A stretch of DNA of 17,824 nucleotides, from positions 1-17,824 of the forward strand of contig DHYU01000075.1 in NCBI GenBank assembly GCA_002415485.1, given 5' to 3'. The position numbers were made by a program, and so were the translations under genes. Below, one piece after another: positions 6,301 through 13,498 of this stretch; within the stretch, counting starts at the first letter, position 1; each line of letters begins with the position of its first letter. The DNA is from Proteobacteria bacterium UBA5122. Its GTDB lineage: Bacteria > Pseudomonadota > Gammaproteobacteria > Tenderiales > Tenderiaceae. The notes below the pieces were generated by a model. That model did no database searches. It had not been told where the DNA came from and worked only from the letters and a program-made list of their open reading frames with translations.

Positions 6301-7308
6301 GTGACTGAGTTTATCTATGACTATGGCCTGTTTTTAACGAAAACGCTCACGCTTGTCATTGCAGTACTGGCAGTGGTTGCCGGAGTCGTAGCACTCGCAT
6401 CTCGTCAACGAGACAACCAGGAGGATAGATTTGACATCATTCCTCTCAACAAAAAATATGAAAACTTTGCCGAGCAACTCAACAACCAGATTCTCAGCAA
6501 GGATGCTCTCAAAGCTCTGCACAAAGAAACTAATAAACAACGCAAGGCAAAAAAACCGGATTCAGATAGAAAACGCATATACGTTTTAGATTTTGATGGT
6601 GATATTAAAGCAAGTGCTGTTACCGCGTTACGTGAAGAAATCACAGCAGTTTTGATGGTTGCACGCCCTCTGGACGAGGTGTTTGTACGCCTCCAAAGCG
6701 GTGGAGGACTCGTCCATGCCTATGGTCTTGCCTCATCTCAGTTACAACGCTTACGTCATCAAGATATTCATCTAACCATATCTGTCGATAAGATCGCCGC
6801 AAGTGGTGGTTATATGATGAGTTGTGTCGCAGACAAAATCATCGCCGCCCCCTTTGCAATCATCGGGTCAATTGGTGTCATCGCACAAATCCCCAACTTT
6901 CATAAGTTATTAAAAAAACACGATATCGAATACGAACAACTAACAGCTGGCGAATTTAAACGGACTCTGACCATTTTTGGGGAAAACACCGACAAGGCAC
7001 GTGACAAATTCAAGGAAGAGCTTGAGGACATGCATTTGTTATTTAAAGAGTTTATCTCCGAACATCGCCCTCAAATCGATATAAACCGTATCTCTACAGG
7101 TGAGCACTGGCCTGCCAGTAGAGCCTTGGCCTTGCAACTAATCGACGAGCTAAAAACCAGTGATGACTATCTACTGGAACAAAGTAAAAACGCGGATGTT
7201 TATCAACTACGTTTTCAACAAAAACTGAGTTTAGGTGCAAAAATTGGGTGGTTTATCGAGAAGAGCTATCTAAACATAATCGGGAGAAACAATCACGATT
7301 ACATTTAA
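6301..7308 (+). CDS. sohB: S49 family inner-membrane peptidase SohB
   Basis: The product has 335 residues and aligns by eye along its length with E. coli SohB (349 residues): N-terminal YGLFLTKTLTLVIAVLAVVAG membrane segment (about 8-32), basic linker (70-92), then the S49 protease core. The catalytic pair is visible: Ser168 in KIAASGGYMM and Lys220 in AGEFKRTLT, with GSIGVIAQIPNF between them. SohB is thought to cut membrane-related peptides in the periplasm; its substrates are poorly known. I chose the GTG at 6301 because AAGGAA lies seven bases before it and the SohB family starts just before YGLFL. The open frame reaches back to a TTG at 6127, but that would read through the terminator at 6202-6228. 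It is a single gene, and a second S49 peptidase (sppA) lies in the same window. Confidence 0.93.
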   Translation: MTEFIYDYGLFLTKTLTLVIAVLAVVAGVVALASRQRDNQEDRFDIIPLNKKYENFAEQLNNQILSKDALKALHKETNKQRKAKKPDSDRKRIYVLDFDGDIKASAVTALREEITAVLMVARPLDEVFVRLQSGGGLVHAYGLASSQLQRLRHQDIHLTISVDKIAASGGYMMSCVADKIIAAPFAIIGSIGVIAQIPNFHKLLKKHDIEYEQLTAGEFKRTLTIFGENTDKARDKFKEELEDMHLLFKEFISEHRPQIDINRISTGEHWPASRALALQLIDELKTSDDYLLEQSKNADVYQLRFQQKLSLGAKIGWFIEKSYLNIIGRNNHDYI

Positions 7309-7492
7309 ATATCAGATACTTATAAATTTTAGCAAGCCATGAACAATGTAAATAAATGTAATAACTAGAGTTTGGGGGTGGGTATATAGTTGATGGTTTT
7401 ACTAGGGAATGCCAATCTTATTCTCAGAGTTAGAAAGGATATATTTTCTGACCCTATTACAAAGCCTTGATCGGCAATAGGAGGAGAGATTA

Positions 7493-7996
7493 ATGAAACT
7501 ATCTACTAAAGGACGTTACGCAGTAACAGCAATGCTTGATTTGGCGCTCAATTCTAACCCTAGTACTCGCGTCACACTTGCTGATATCTCAGAATTTCAA
7601 GGAATATCGCTATCTTATTTGGAACAATTATTTGCTCGTCTTCGTAAGGCGAAACTTGTTAAGGGCACCCGTGGTCCTGGTGGTGGCTACCGACTTGGAA
7701 AATCAGCGGACGAAATCAGTATTGCCGACATCATCAGTGCCATTGACGACCGTCCAACCAAACAGAAACATACATCTTTATCCCCAGACAGTAAACATGT
7801 AGGAACTGAGGAATTGTGGGCAGAACTGAGCTACGACATATTTGAATTTTTAGATCAAATAACATTGGCCACACTCGTCGAACGACGTAGACAAGGCGCT
7901 CTACACTCTACTGGCAAACTCGCTGTGGACATGGAGGACTCTGCCACCGGGAATTGGGATGCTCCTGCAATCCCACAGTCACGTATCGTACTTTAA
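7493..7996 (+). CDS. IscR-like Rrf2 family regulator lacking all cluster-binding cysteines
   Basis: The product has 167 residues and is close to IscR over the DNA-binding part: MKLSTKGRYAVTAMLDLALN, then the winged helix-turn-helix (about 28-70) with ISLSYLEQLFARLRK and GPGGGYRLGK. The glutamate that in E. coli IscR (E43) sets the choice between site classes is kept as E44. The cluster-binding loop differs: E. coli C92, C98, C104 and H107 are replaced by a loop reading RPTKQKHTSLSPDSKHVGTE (87-106), so C104 aligns with V103 and H107 with E106. The whole protein has no cysteine and cannot hold a cluster in the known way. There is no iscS, iscU or other Fe-S gene next to it. A strong AGGAGGAGAG site precedes the ATG. 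It is probably a paralogue acting like apo-IscR or sensing something else, possibly through H93 and H102. Confidence 0.9.
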   Translation: MKLSTKGRYAVTAMLDLALNSNPSTRVTLADISEFQGISLSYLEQLFARLRKAKLVKGTRGPGGGYRLGKSADEISIADIISAIDDRPTKQKHTSLSPDSKHVGTEELWAELSYDIFEFLDQITLATLVERRRQGALHSTGKLAVDMEDSATGNWDAPAIPQSRIVL

Positions 7997-8070
7997 TTCA
8001 CTAATTTAGAGACAACGATACTCTCCTCATCACACGTTATCTCTATTAATCGTATAACGAGCAAACTCAA

Positions 8071-8105
8071 AAATGAATGGCGACTAATACCGTCGCCATT
8101 CATTT
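8071..8105. terminator. Perfect 14-base inverted repeat between convergent genes
   Basis: AAATGAATGGCGAC, loop TAATACC, GTCGCCATTCATTT is a perfect hairpin 74 bases after the IscR-like gene and 98 bases after the end of the cytochrome gene (both converge here). It has only short T runs inside the stem end, so it may be a bidirectional terminator of moderate strength. Confidence 0.6.
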
Positions 8106-8203
8106 AGAACTCAAAATATCAAGTTTTTACGTCGCTACGCAGTTAGCCAGATATTAAGACGCTTGTCCCGACAAGATGTTAAATAGATCGCCAGTAGAAA
8201 TAT

Positions 8204-8755
8204 CTATTTTCCTACAAAGGCGGGAGCTGATTGCTCGTGGGGGACACTATGGCAACGCTCACATGTCATCAAACTAAACGCCACCTTATCATGGCATACG
8301 CCACAATATTCGCCTCGCAATACCTTTTCCATAGTGACAGGATTGCCCTCAAGCTGAGGAACAAATATCTTAGGATGACAATTAGAGCAATTAAGCCATT
8401 TAGTATGGGGTAAATGCGGGAAACGTACATACGGCATAAAAGATGTCTGCTTCATGATGATATCCAAATCCATCTCAAGCATCATCTCACCATCAAACTC
8501 ATCCCCACTAAGACTCTTACGAGGATTTATAAAGCCTTCATCCATAGCCTTTACCCAATTGATCATACCTAATCGATCCATTGGGAAATCGACCATTGCT
8601 TCCCCGGGTTCTTGCATAATGTTTTGGACAGATTCATTGGTAGGGTCATGGATCCCATCCTCAGCCAATTTGGCAGACTGATAGGTCTCAGCAACAGCGG
8701 CTGATGCAATAACAGCCGTCAGCACCGCCCCCCCAAACATTACCTTTTTTCTCAT
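8204..8755 (-). CDS. Exported c(7)-type triheme cytochrome c
   Basis: The product has 183 residues, with a signal peptide (1-22, cut after AVA). Three CxxCH heme sites lie in the C-terminal third: CSNCH (123-127), CGVCH (151-155) and CERCH (165-169). Extra histidines (H114 and H117 in RFPHLPH, and H173 in SVPH) could be distal ligands, giving three bis-His hemes as in the c(7)-type triheme domain. The middle part with GMINWVKAMDEGFINPRKS (63-81) is a pattern I associate with this family. It is a small periplasmic electron carrier; the partners are not visible here. The mature protein begins ETYQSAKLAEDG. An AGAGGGG ribosome site precedes the ATG. A weak inverted repeat, AAATAGAT/ATCTATTT at 8181-8209, overlaps the stop. 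It is a single gene, convergent with the IscR-like gene. Confidence 0.92.
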   Translation of the reverse strand: MRKKVMFGGAVLTAVIASAAVAETYQSAKLAEDGIHDPTNESVQNIMQEPGEAMVDFPMDRLGMINWVKAMDEGFINPRKSLSGDEFDGEMMLEMDLDIIMKQTSFMPYVRFPHLPHTKWLNCSNCHPKIFVPQLEGNPVTMEKVLRGEYCGVCHDKVAFSLMTCERCHSVPHEQSAPAFVGK

Positions 8756-8826
8756 ACCGCCCCTCTAAAACGCATATCTTTTCCGACACAATGTTTCGGG
8801 AACTTACAGACAATCAGCCCGTCTCA

Positions 8827-8855
8827 GTTAAATGCATCGGTTATAGTTATGTCTA
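8827..8855 (-). promoter_or_regulatory. Possible promoter of the cytochrome gene
   Basis: On the minus strand TAGACA (8850-8855, five of six matches to the -35 consensus) is followed after 17 bases by TTTAAC (8827-8832, four of six). It would give a leader of about 65 bases before the cytochrome ATG. Support is only consensus and spacing. Confidence 0.3.
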
Positions 8856-8939
8856 CACGATAAGTATTTTTATCAAGAATAACAAGAGTGTGCGCCCCAT
8901 ATTGGCTGATCACCTCCCAGTTTACCCTTCAACACAAAC

Positions 8940-8968
8940 TCGCCACCATTCACGAAGTGCAATATAAT
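8940..8968 (+). promoter_or_regulatory. Probable promoter of the small Sel1-repeat gene
   Basis: A perfect -10 TATAAT (8963-8968) stands 17 bases after TCGCCA (8940-8945, four of six). Transcription from here would begin near 8975, after the upstream in-frame start at 8888 and before the GGAG (8986-8989) and ATG at 8999; this supports the shorter start. Confidence 0.45.
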
Positions 8969-8998
8969 CAATTGCTTGTATTTTTGGAGTCACTACCC

Positions 8999-9556
8999 AT
9001 GGCACGAAACCTGTACCACCCATTTGGCGCTACGCTCGCGATTATTTCATTACTTATCTTTACCAACATCAGCTTAGCAAACGACCTGCCACAACTAACG
9101 AAACAAGCTGAAAGTGGGGACATACAGTCTCAAATAACACTGGCAGACATGTATTATTCAGGTAAAGGATTAGCTGCTCCAGAAATGGAAAAAGCTGCCT
9201 ACTGGTATAAAAAATTGGCGGACAACGAATTCGCTCAGGCACAACTCGCCCTGGCCCTTATGTATATCAAAGGAGAAGGCGTCGATAAAAATGATCAAGA
9301 AGGGGTTCGCTGGCTAAAACGCGCTGCAGATCAAAAACTAGCCTCCGCCCAATACATTCTAGGAATCGCTTACGAAAATGGCCATGGCACAGCAGTCGAT
9401 CTGAATCAAGCATACATGTGGTATGAGGTTGCCGCAGCACTCCAGCACCCTGAAGCCATTTCATCTCGCGAAGAATTAGCCAAGAAACTCACTAAACAAG
9501 ATATTGAGAAAGCCGAACAATTAGCCAACGAATGGTGGTTGCAACATCATCACTAG
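8999..9556 (+). CDS. Exported Sel1-repeat protein, three repeats
   Basis: The product has 185 residues, with a signal peptide (1-27, ending in SLA). Three Sel1-type repeats of 36 residues follow at about 45-80, 81-116 and 117-152 (for example AQLALALMYIKGEGV and AQYILGIAYENGHGT). The helical end, ELAKKLTKQDIEKAEQLANE, is typical of the cap in this family. Sel1 repeats form an alpha solenoid used for protein binding; in bacteria they often sit in envelope assembly or stress pathways, but no partner can be named. I use the ATG at 8999 because a GGAG lies nine bases before it and a signal peptide starts right after it; the longer frame from 8888 gives an N-terminus without signal character. Its stop overlaps that of the convergent Sel1 gene by four bases. 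Confidence 0.85.
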   Translation: MARNLYHPFGATLAIISLLIFTNISLANDLPQLTKQAESGDIQSQITLADMYYSGKGLAAPEMEKAAYWYKKLADNEFAQAQLALALMYIKGEGVDKNDQEGVRWLKRAADQKLASAQYILGIAYENGHGTAVDLNQAYMWYEVAAALQHPEAISSREELAKKLTKQDIEKAEQLANEWWLQHHH

Positions 9557-10791
9557 CGCGCAGCATTCACAGTAACAACAGACAATTCCATTGAATCGAG
9601 AGCTTGTTGTGCGCGCTCATGCCCATGACCAATCGCCATTTGATACCAGGCACTTGCTTGTTGCAGGTCTTGCGCCACACCCCAGCCATTGCGGTATAGC
9701 ACTCCCAGATAATACTGAGCGTCCGCATCGCCTTGCAATGCCGCTTTTTGCAACCAAAGAGCGGCATTACTATAGCCACCTGAATCAGGCCCTAAGGTGA
9801 TATAAATTAACCCGAGATTATACTGAGCCCCGACATCGCCTTGCTCAGCAGCACGAGTATACCAATATACCGCTTGTGCCAAATCTTTTTCTACACCCAG
9901 CCCCTTGTGATACATAAAGCCAATATTGCTTTGAGCAGAGCTATACCCCTGCTCAGCAGCATTTTTAAACCACATCAAAGATCTAGCCAGATCCTTATCT
10001 ACTCCCATGCCGCTACGATACATATAACCCAAATTATTTTGAGCTGCTGCATCACCTTGAGTCGCGGCCTTGTAAAACCAATCAAAAGCTAACTGCGCGC
10101 TTTGTGCAACGCCGTCACCTTCAAGATACATATACGCCAAACTAGATTGAGCTTCAGCGTGCCCAGCATTAGCAGCCAATCCTAACCAATGCAGCGCACG
10201 CTCAGGATCACGAGCCAAGCCTTCGCCCCTTTTGTACATATAACCAAGGCTATATTGGGCAAACTCGTAGCCTTGTTCAGCAGCCTTGCTATACCAAACA
10301 ACCGCTTGCTGGTGATCTGCCGAGACCCCTTCTCCGTAGTAATACATATCACCAACAGTATACTGGGCAGCAGGCAGACCATGTTCAGCAGCTTTATTTA
10401 ACCATTTAAAGGCTAACCATGCATCCTGGGGGACACCCTGTCCCTTGCTATACATATAACCAAGGCTAAATTGCGCATAAGGATAGCCTTGAGTCGCTGC
10501 TCGACGATACCAATATGCAGCCTTCTCAAAGTCTTGGCGAACATATTCACCATAATAATAACGATCCGCTAATTCGCTTTGTTCAACGGGACTATCAAAA
10601 TCGGAGGCCGCTTGCGCGCAACCAACTGCCTTCATATCAAAATCAAGTGACTGGGATTCAATACACGCCAATGAGACTTCGTAGTGTGGCACCCCTTGAT
10701 GAATATCTTTAACTGCACCAGAGGATATTCCTGCTGAAAATAGCAGAGTAGACGTTACCGATACCTTGATTAGATGATTTAATTGCAGCAT
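9553..10791 (-). CDS. Exported Sel1-repeat protein, nine repeats
   Basis: The product has 412 residues, with a probable signal peptide (1-26: LIKVSVTSTLLFSAGISSGA), a short region with two cysteines (C43, C58) that could form a disulfide, and nine consecutive 36-residue Sel1 repeats (about 71-393). Most read AQ-x-x-LGYMY-x-x-G-x-GV-x-x-D then W-x-x-KAAEQG. Repeat eight (322-357) is degenerate, with ITLGPDSGGYSN in place of the usual G-x-GV loop. A 19-residue tail without cap helix follows. The solenoid suggests a periplasmic binding scaffold; there is no functional clue beyond that. An AGGGA lies about ten bases before the chosen ATG. An ATG at 10812 would add seven residues to the signal peptide and is also possible; the farthest one, at 10890, would give a second hydrophobic stretch and is less likely. 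It converges with the small Sel1 gene. Confidence 0.85.
   Translation of the reverse strand: MLQLNHLIKVSVTSTLLFSAGISSGAVKDIHQGVPHYEVSLACIESQSLDFDMKAVGCAQAASDFDSPVEQSELADRYYYGEYVRQDFEKAAYWYRRAATQGYPYAQFSLGYMYSKGQGVPQDAWLAFKWLNKAAEHGLPAAQYTVGDMYYYGEGVSADHQQAVVWYSKAAEQGYEFAQYSLGYMYKRGEGLARDPERALHWLGLAANAGHAEAQSSLAYMYLEGDGVAQSAQLAFDWFYKAATQGDAAAQNNLGYMYRSGMGVDKDLARSLMWFKNAAEQGYSSAQSNIGFMYHKGLGVEKDLAQAVYWYTRAAEQGDVGAQYNLGLIYITLGPDSGGYSNAALWLQKAALQGDADAQYYLGVLYRNGWGVAQDLQQASAWYQMAIGHGHERAQQALDSMELSVVTVNAAR
9613..10581 (-). repeat. Nine tandem 108-base coding repeats (Sel1)
   Basis: The nine Sel1 units of the large protein appear in DNA as diverged tandem 108-base units. The tail of one unit and head of the next, coding AA-x-x-G-x-x-x-AQ-x-x-LG-x-MY, is the most alike part. 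The units have diverged well beyond direct-repeat identity, so they are old and selected as protein. Confidence 0.85.
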
Positions 10792-11009
10792 GGCGATATA
10801 TCCCTGACGCATTATCTTCGTAATTCTTAGCGGGATATAAACAGTTTTCTTTACCCATAAAATCACACTCAACAAAAACAAATAATTCACTCAAGTTATT
10901 GGCCCTACAGCCGAATTTAACTGAGTATCTACAGTTTTTGACATGCAATTGTCATCTAAAAAATGTAGACTGCGTCACAAATTGAAAACCAGTTTTAAGA
11001 GAATCGCTC

Positions 11010-12560
11010 ATGAGCACCGCACCCCGCCGCCCCACCCTCCTTGTCATACTCGACGGCTTCGGAGTAAACCCCAACAAAATCAATAACGGTATTGCCGCAG
11101 CAAACACACCGAAACTTGATCATTATTTTCATCACTATCCAAATACGACACTGGAAGCCTCGGGTTACGCCGTCGGTCTGCCCGAAGGGCAAATGGGGAA
11201 CTCGGAGGTTGGGCACCTTGCCTTGGGCTCAGGCTCGATCATCCGCCAGGATCTGGTGCGTATCGATGATGCGGTAAAAGACGGCAGCTTCTTTGAAACC
11301 CCTGCTCTCGTCGCAGCAGTTAAAACCGCACAACAAAAACAACGCCCTTTGCATATCATTGGTCTAGTCTCCGATGGCGGCGTTCACAGCCACATCAATC
11401 ATATCGTCGCGATGATTCAACTGTGCCAACGCCACCAGGTTAAACCACTGTTGCATATGATTACCGATGGCCGCGATACCGCGCCACAATCCGCATTGAC
11501 CTACCTGGATATCATCGAACCTGCACTGCACGCTGCAGGAGGTGCAATCGCGACTATCAGCGGTCGCTTCTTCAGTATGGACAGAGACAAACGCTGGGAT
11601 CGCACAGAGGCCGCTTGGCAAGCGATTGCACTCGCCTCAGGCCGCCGTGCTGAAGACGCGCGCACAACCATTGAAAACGCCTACGACGCCGGCGAAACAG
11701 ATGAGTTTATCCAACCGACGGTGTTGCCTGACGCCAACCCAATCAAGACCGACGATGCGGTTGTGTTCTGTAACTTCCGCAAAGATCGCACCCGCCAGCT
11801 CACAGCCGCCTTAAGCAAGGCCGATTTCAATGATTTTGAGCGAGGGGACTTTCAACCTGTCATCGTCACCTGCATGACCAATTACGACAACTATTTTGAT
11901 CTACCCTACGCCTTTGCCGAGGAGCGGCCAGAGACTACCTTGGCCGAAACGCTGCACCATGCTGGCTTGACCCAATTCCACTGCGCAGAAACTGAAAAGT
12001 ATGCCCACGTCACCTACTTCTTTAACGGTGGGGTTGGCGAGGCCTATCCTGGTGAAGAGCGTCTGATCGTACCGTCACCCAAGGTTCAAACCTACGACGA
12101 AGCCCCAGAGATGAGCGCCGCCGCCGTGGCTGATGCCGTCATCGATGGCATGCAAAAATTTCATTACAATTTCATCGTCGTCAATTTTGCCAATGGCGAC
12201 ATGGTCGGTCACACAGCCAAACGCGAAGCGGTGATCGCGGCGGTTGAGGCATTGGACAGAGAAGTCGGTCGCGTACTCGACTGTGCCGTTGAAAGCGGCT
12301 ATTCAGTCATTTTGACGGCCGACCACGGCAACTGCGAACAACTGGTCGACCCGGTCACTGGCAAACCACATACCCAGCACACAGAAAATCCTGTCCCCTG
12401 CTTGATCATTGATCAAGTAGAATGGGTTCTGGCACCGGGTGGCGGCCTTAAGGATGTTGCACCAACCGTCCTGCAGCTAATAGGACTCACCCAACCCGGC
12501 GCCATGACTGGCCACTCGCTGTTGGTCAAACCAAAGGACTCGAAATCAGTTGCGGCCTAG
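11010..12560 (+). CDS. gpmI: 2,3-bisphosphoglycerate-independent phosphoglycerate mutase
   Basis: The product has 516 residues, the usual size of GpmI. It interconverts 3- and 2-phosphoglycerate in glycolysis and gluconeogenesis in the cytoplasm, using two manganese ions. Visible signatures are LLVILDGFG with metal ligand D15, QMGNSEVGHL with the catalytic Ser65 that carries the phosphate, ITDGRDTAP, GRFFSMDRDKRWDR, NFANGDMVGHT, TADHGNCEQ, and HTQHTENPVP with further metal ligands. The ATG at 11010 is preceded by AAGAGAA; the family begins a few residues before LLVILDG. It is the first gene of a two-gene unit with the epimerase 15 bases downstream. The upstream region 10892-11009 holds a TTGACA and a small dyad, TGACA-N6-TGTCA (10939-10954), without a good -10 match. 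Confidence 0.97.
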   Translation: MSTAPRRPTLLVILDGFGVNPNKINNGIAAANTPKLDHYFHHYPNTTLEASGYAVGLPEGQMGNSEVGHLALGSGSIIRQDLVRIDDAVKDGSFFETPALVAAVKTAQQKQRPLHIIGLVSDGGVHSHINHIVAMIQLCQRHQVKPLLHMITDGRDTAPQSALTYLDIIEPALHAAGGAIATISGRFFSMDRDKRWDRTEAAWQAIALASGRRAEDARTTIENAYDAGETDEFIQPTVLPDANPIKTDDAVVFCNFRKDRTRQLTAALSKADFNDFERGDFQPVIVTCMTNYDNYFDLPYAFAEERPETTLAETLHHAGLTQFHCAETEKYAHVTYFFNGGVGEAYPGEERLIVPSPKVQTYDEAPEMSAAAVADAVIDGMQKFHYNFIVVNFANGDMVGHTAKREAVIAAVEALDREVGRVLDCAVESGYSVILTADHGNCEQLVDPVTGKPHTQHTENPVPCLIIDQVEWVLAPGGGLKDVAPTVLQLIGLTQPGAMTGHSLLVKPKDSKSVAA

Positions 12561-12568
12561 GAGGCCGC
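12552..12568 (+). promoter_or_regulatory. Hairpin joining the gpmI stop codon and the next ribosome site
   Basis: GCGGCC, loop TAGGA, GGCCGC is a perfect six-base stem. The loop starts with the gpmI stop codon TAG, and the AGGAGG ribosome site (12559-12564) of the epimerase gene lies partly in the loop and partly in the stem. A ribosome finishing gpmI would open it, so translational coupling is a fair inference. Confidence 0.5.
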
Positions 12569-12575
12569 CTCTACC

Positions 12576-13466
12576 ATGATCAAAATTCAATCATCAACGC
12601 TCTGCGCCAGCATCAAACCACTAGGCGCAGAGCTGTGCTCGCTCATTTATACAAACCAAGAGAGTTCCCCCAAAGAACTCATCTGGCAGGCGGACCCCAA
12701 GGTGTGGGCGCGCCATGCACCACTGCTGTTCCCCATCGTCGGCCGCTTAGCCAATGACCAACTGCATCTTGATGGCGCAGACTACTCACTCACCCAGCAC
12801 GGTTTCGCCCGTGACATGGATTTTCAACTGATCGATGCTGCCACAGACCGCTGCTGTTTCGAGCTGCGCGCCACTGCTGAAACGCAAAAGCGTTTTCCCC
12901 GCAACTTTGTGTTGCAGATGGAATATCAGGTCACAGATGATCGACTGGCGATTCGCCACACACTGCACAACCCTGCACCACAGCAAAGCCTCTATGCCAG
13001 TATCGGCGGACACCCGGCCTTTGTATGGCCACTGCACGAAGACAGCGCCCGTGACCAACACTACATTGAGTTTGCCAATGACGAACCGCAACCGATTCGG
13101 CGACTGCATAAAGGTTTGATGCAGGAAAACGGCATTCCAACACCCGTAAATGGCCGTCGACTGCCATTGAATGATGATCTGTTTAACCACGACGCGCTGA
13201 TCTTTGATCAGCTCAATAGCCACGAACTGGCCTACTGCGCACCGAATGGTGACTGCCTTCGTCTGCGGTTTGCAGACTTCCCTCATCTCGGCATCTGGAC
13301 CAAACCAGGCGCCGATTTCGTCTGCCTCGAACCCTGGCAAGGGTATGCCAGCCCCGAAACCTTCGACGGCGACTTCAAAGACAAACCCGGCGTGGTCAGC
13401 TTGGCCCCCGGCGAAACACGGCACTGGCAGTACGAAATCAGCGTCGACATAAAAAAACCCGCCTGA
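12576..13466 (+). CDS. Aldose 1-epimerase family protein
   Basis: The product has 296 residues of the galactose-mutarotase fold, nearest to the branch annotated as aldose 1-epimerase family (LacX-like), which shows WARHAPLLFPIVGRL and HGFARDMDF near the N-terminus. Likely catalytic residues are H75 (in QHGFARD), H146 (in GGHPAFVWP) and E252 (in CLEPWQGY). Such enzymes interconvert the alpha and beta forms of hexoses; the true substrate may be a hexose or hexose 6-phosphate and cannot be read from the sequence. It follows gpmI by 15 bases with a hairpin at the junction. The last four codons and the stop are built into a terminator. No export signal, so cytoplasmic. Confidence 0.9.
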   Translation: MIKIQSSTLCASIKPLGAELCSLIYTNQESSPKELIWQADPKVWARHAPLLFPIVGRLANDQLHLDGADYSLTQHGFARDMDFQLIDAATDRCCFELRATAETQKRFPRNFVLQMEYQVTDDRLAIRHTLHNPAPQQSLYASIGGHPAFVWPLHEDSARDQHYIEFANDEPQPIRRLHKGLMQENGIPTPVNGRRLPLNDDLFNHDALIFDQLNSHELAYCAPNGDCLRLRFADFPHLGIWTKPGADFVCLEPWQGYASPETFDGDFKDKPGVVSLAPGETRHWQYEISVDIKKPA

Positions 13467-13477
13467 GCGGGTTTTTT
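13452..13477. terminator. Bidirectional terminator overlapping the end of the epimerase gene
   Basis: AAAAAACCCGC, loop CTGA, GCGGGTTTTTT is a perfect 11-base inverted repeat. The left arm codes Lys-Lys-Pro-Ala and the loop holds the TGA stop. The A and T runs let it act on both strands, and it lies 22 bases after the sppA stop. Confidence 0.92.
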
Positions 13478-13498
13478 CTATTCCAGACAGCGTCCTGA

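Noticed and set aside
8162..8175. Small palindrome CTTGTC-CC-GACAAG
   Set aside because: It is short, has a two-base centre that cannot fold well in RNA, and lies between 3' ends; chance is the simplest reading.
8888..8998. Longer start of the small Sel1 protein
   Set aside because: The extra 37 residues look unlike a signal peptide, and the probable promoter at 8940-8968 lies inside them; the ATG at 8999 has a ribosome site and a signal peptide.
9613..10581. Regular repeats as a CRISPR or satellite array
   Set aside because: The 108-base periodicity is fully explained by the 36-residue Sel1 repeats in one open frame; there are no identical repeats with unique spacers.
10938..10954. TTGACA with the dyad TGACA-N6-TGTCA before gpmI as promoter and operator
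   Set aside because: No acceptable -10 sequence at 16-18 bases and the dyad is only five bases per arm.
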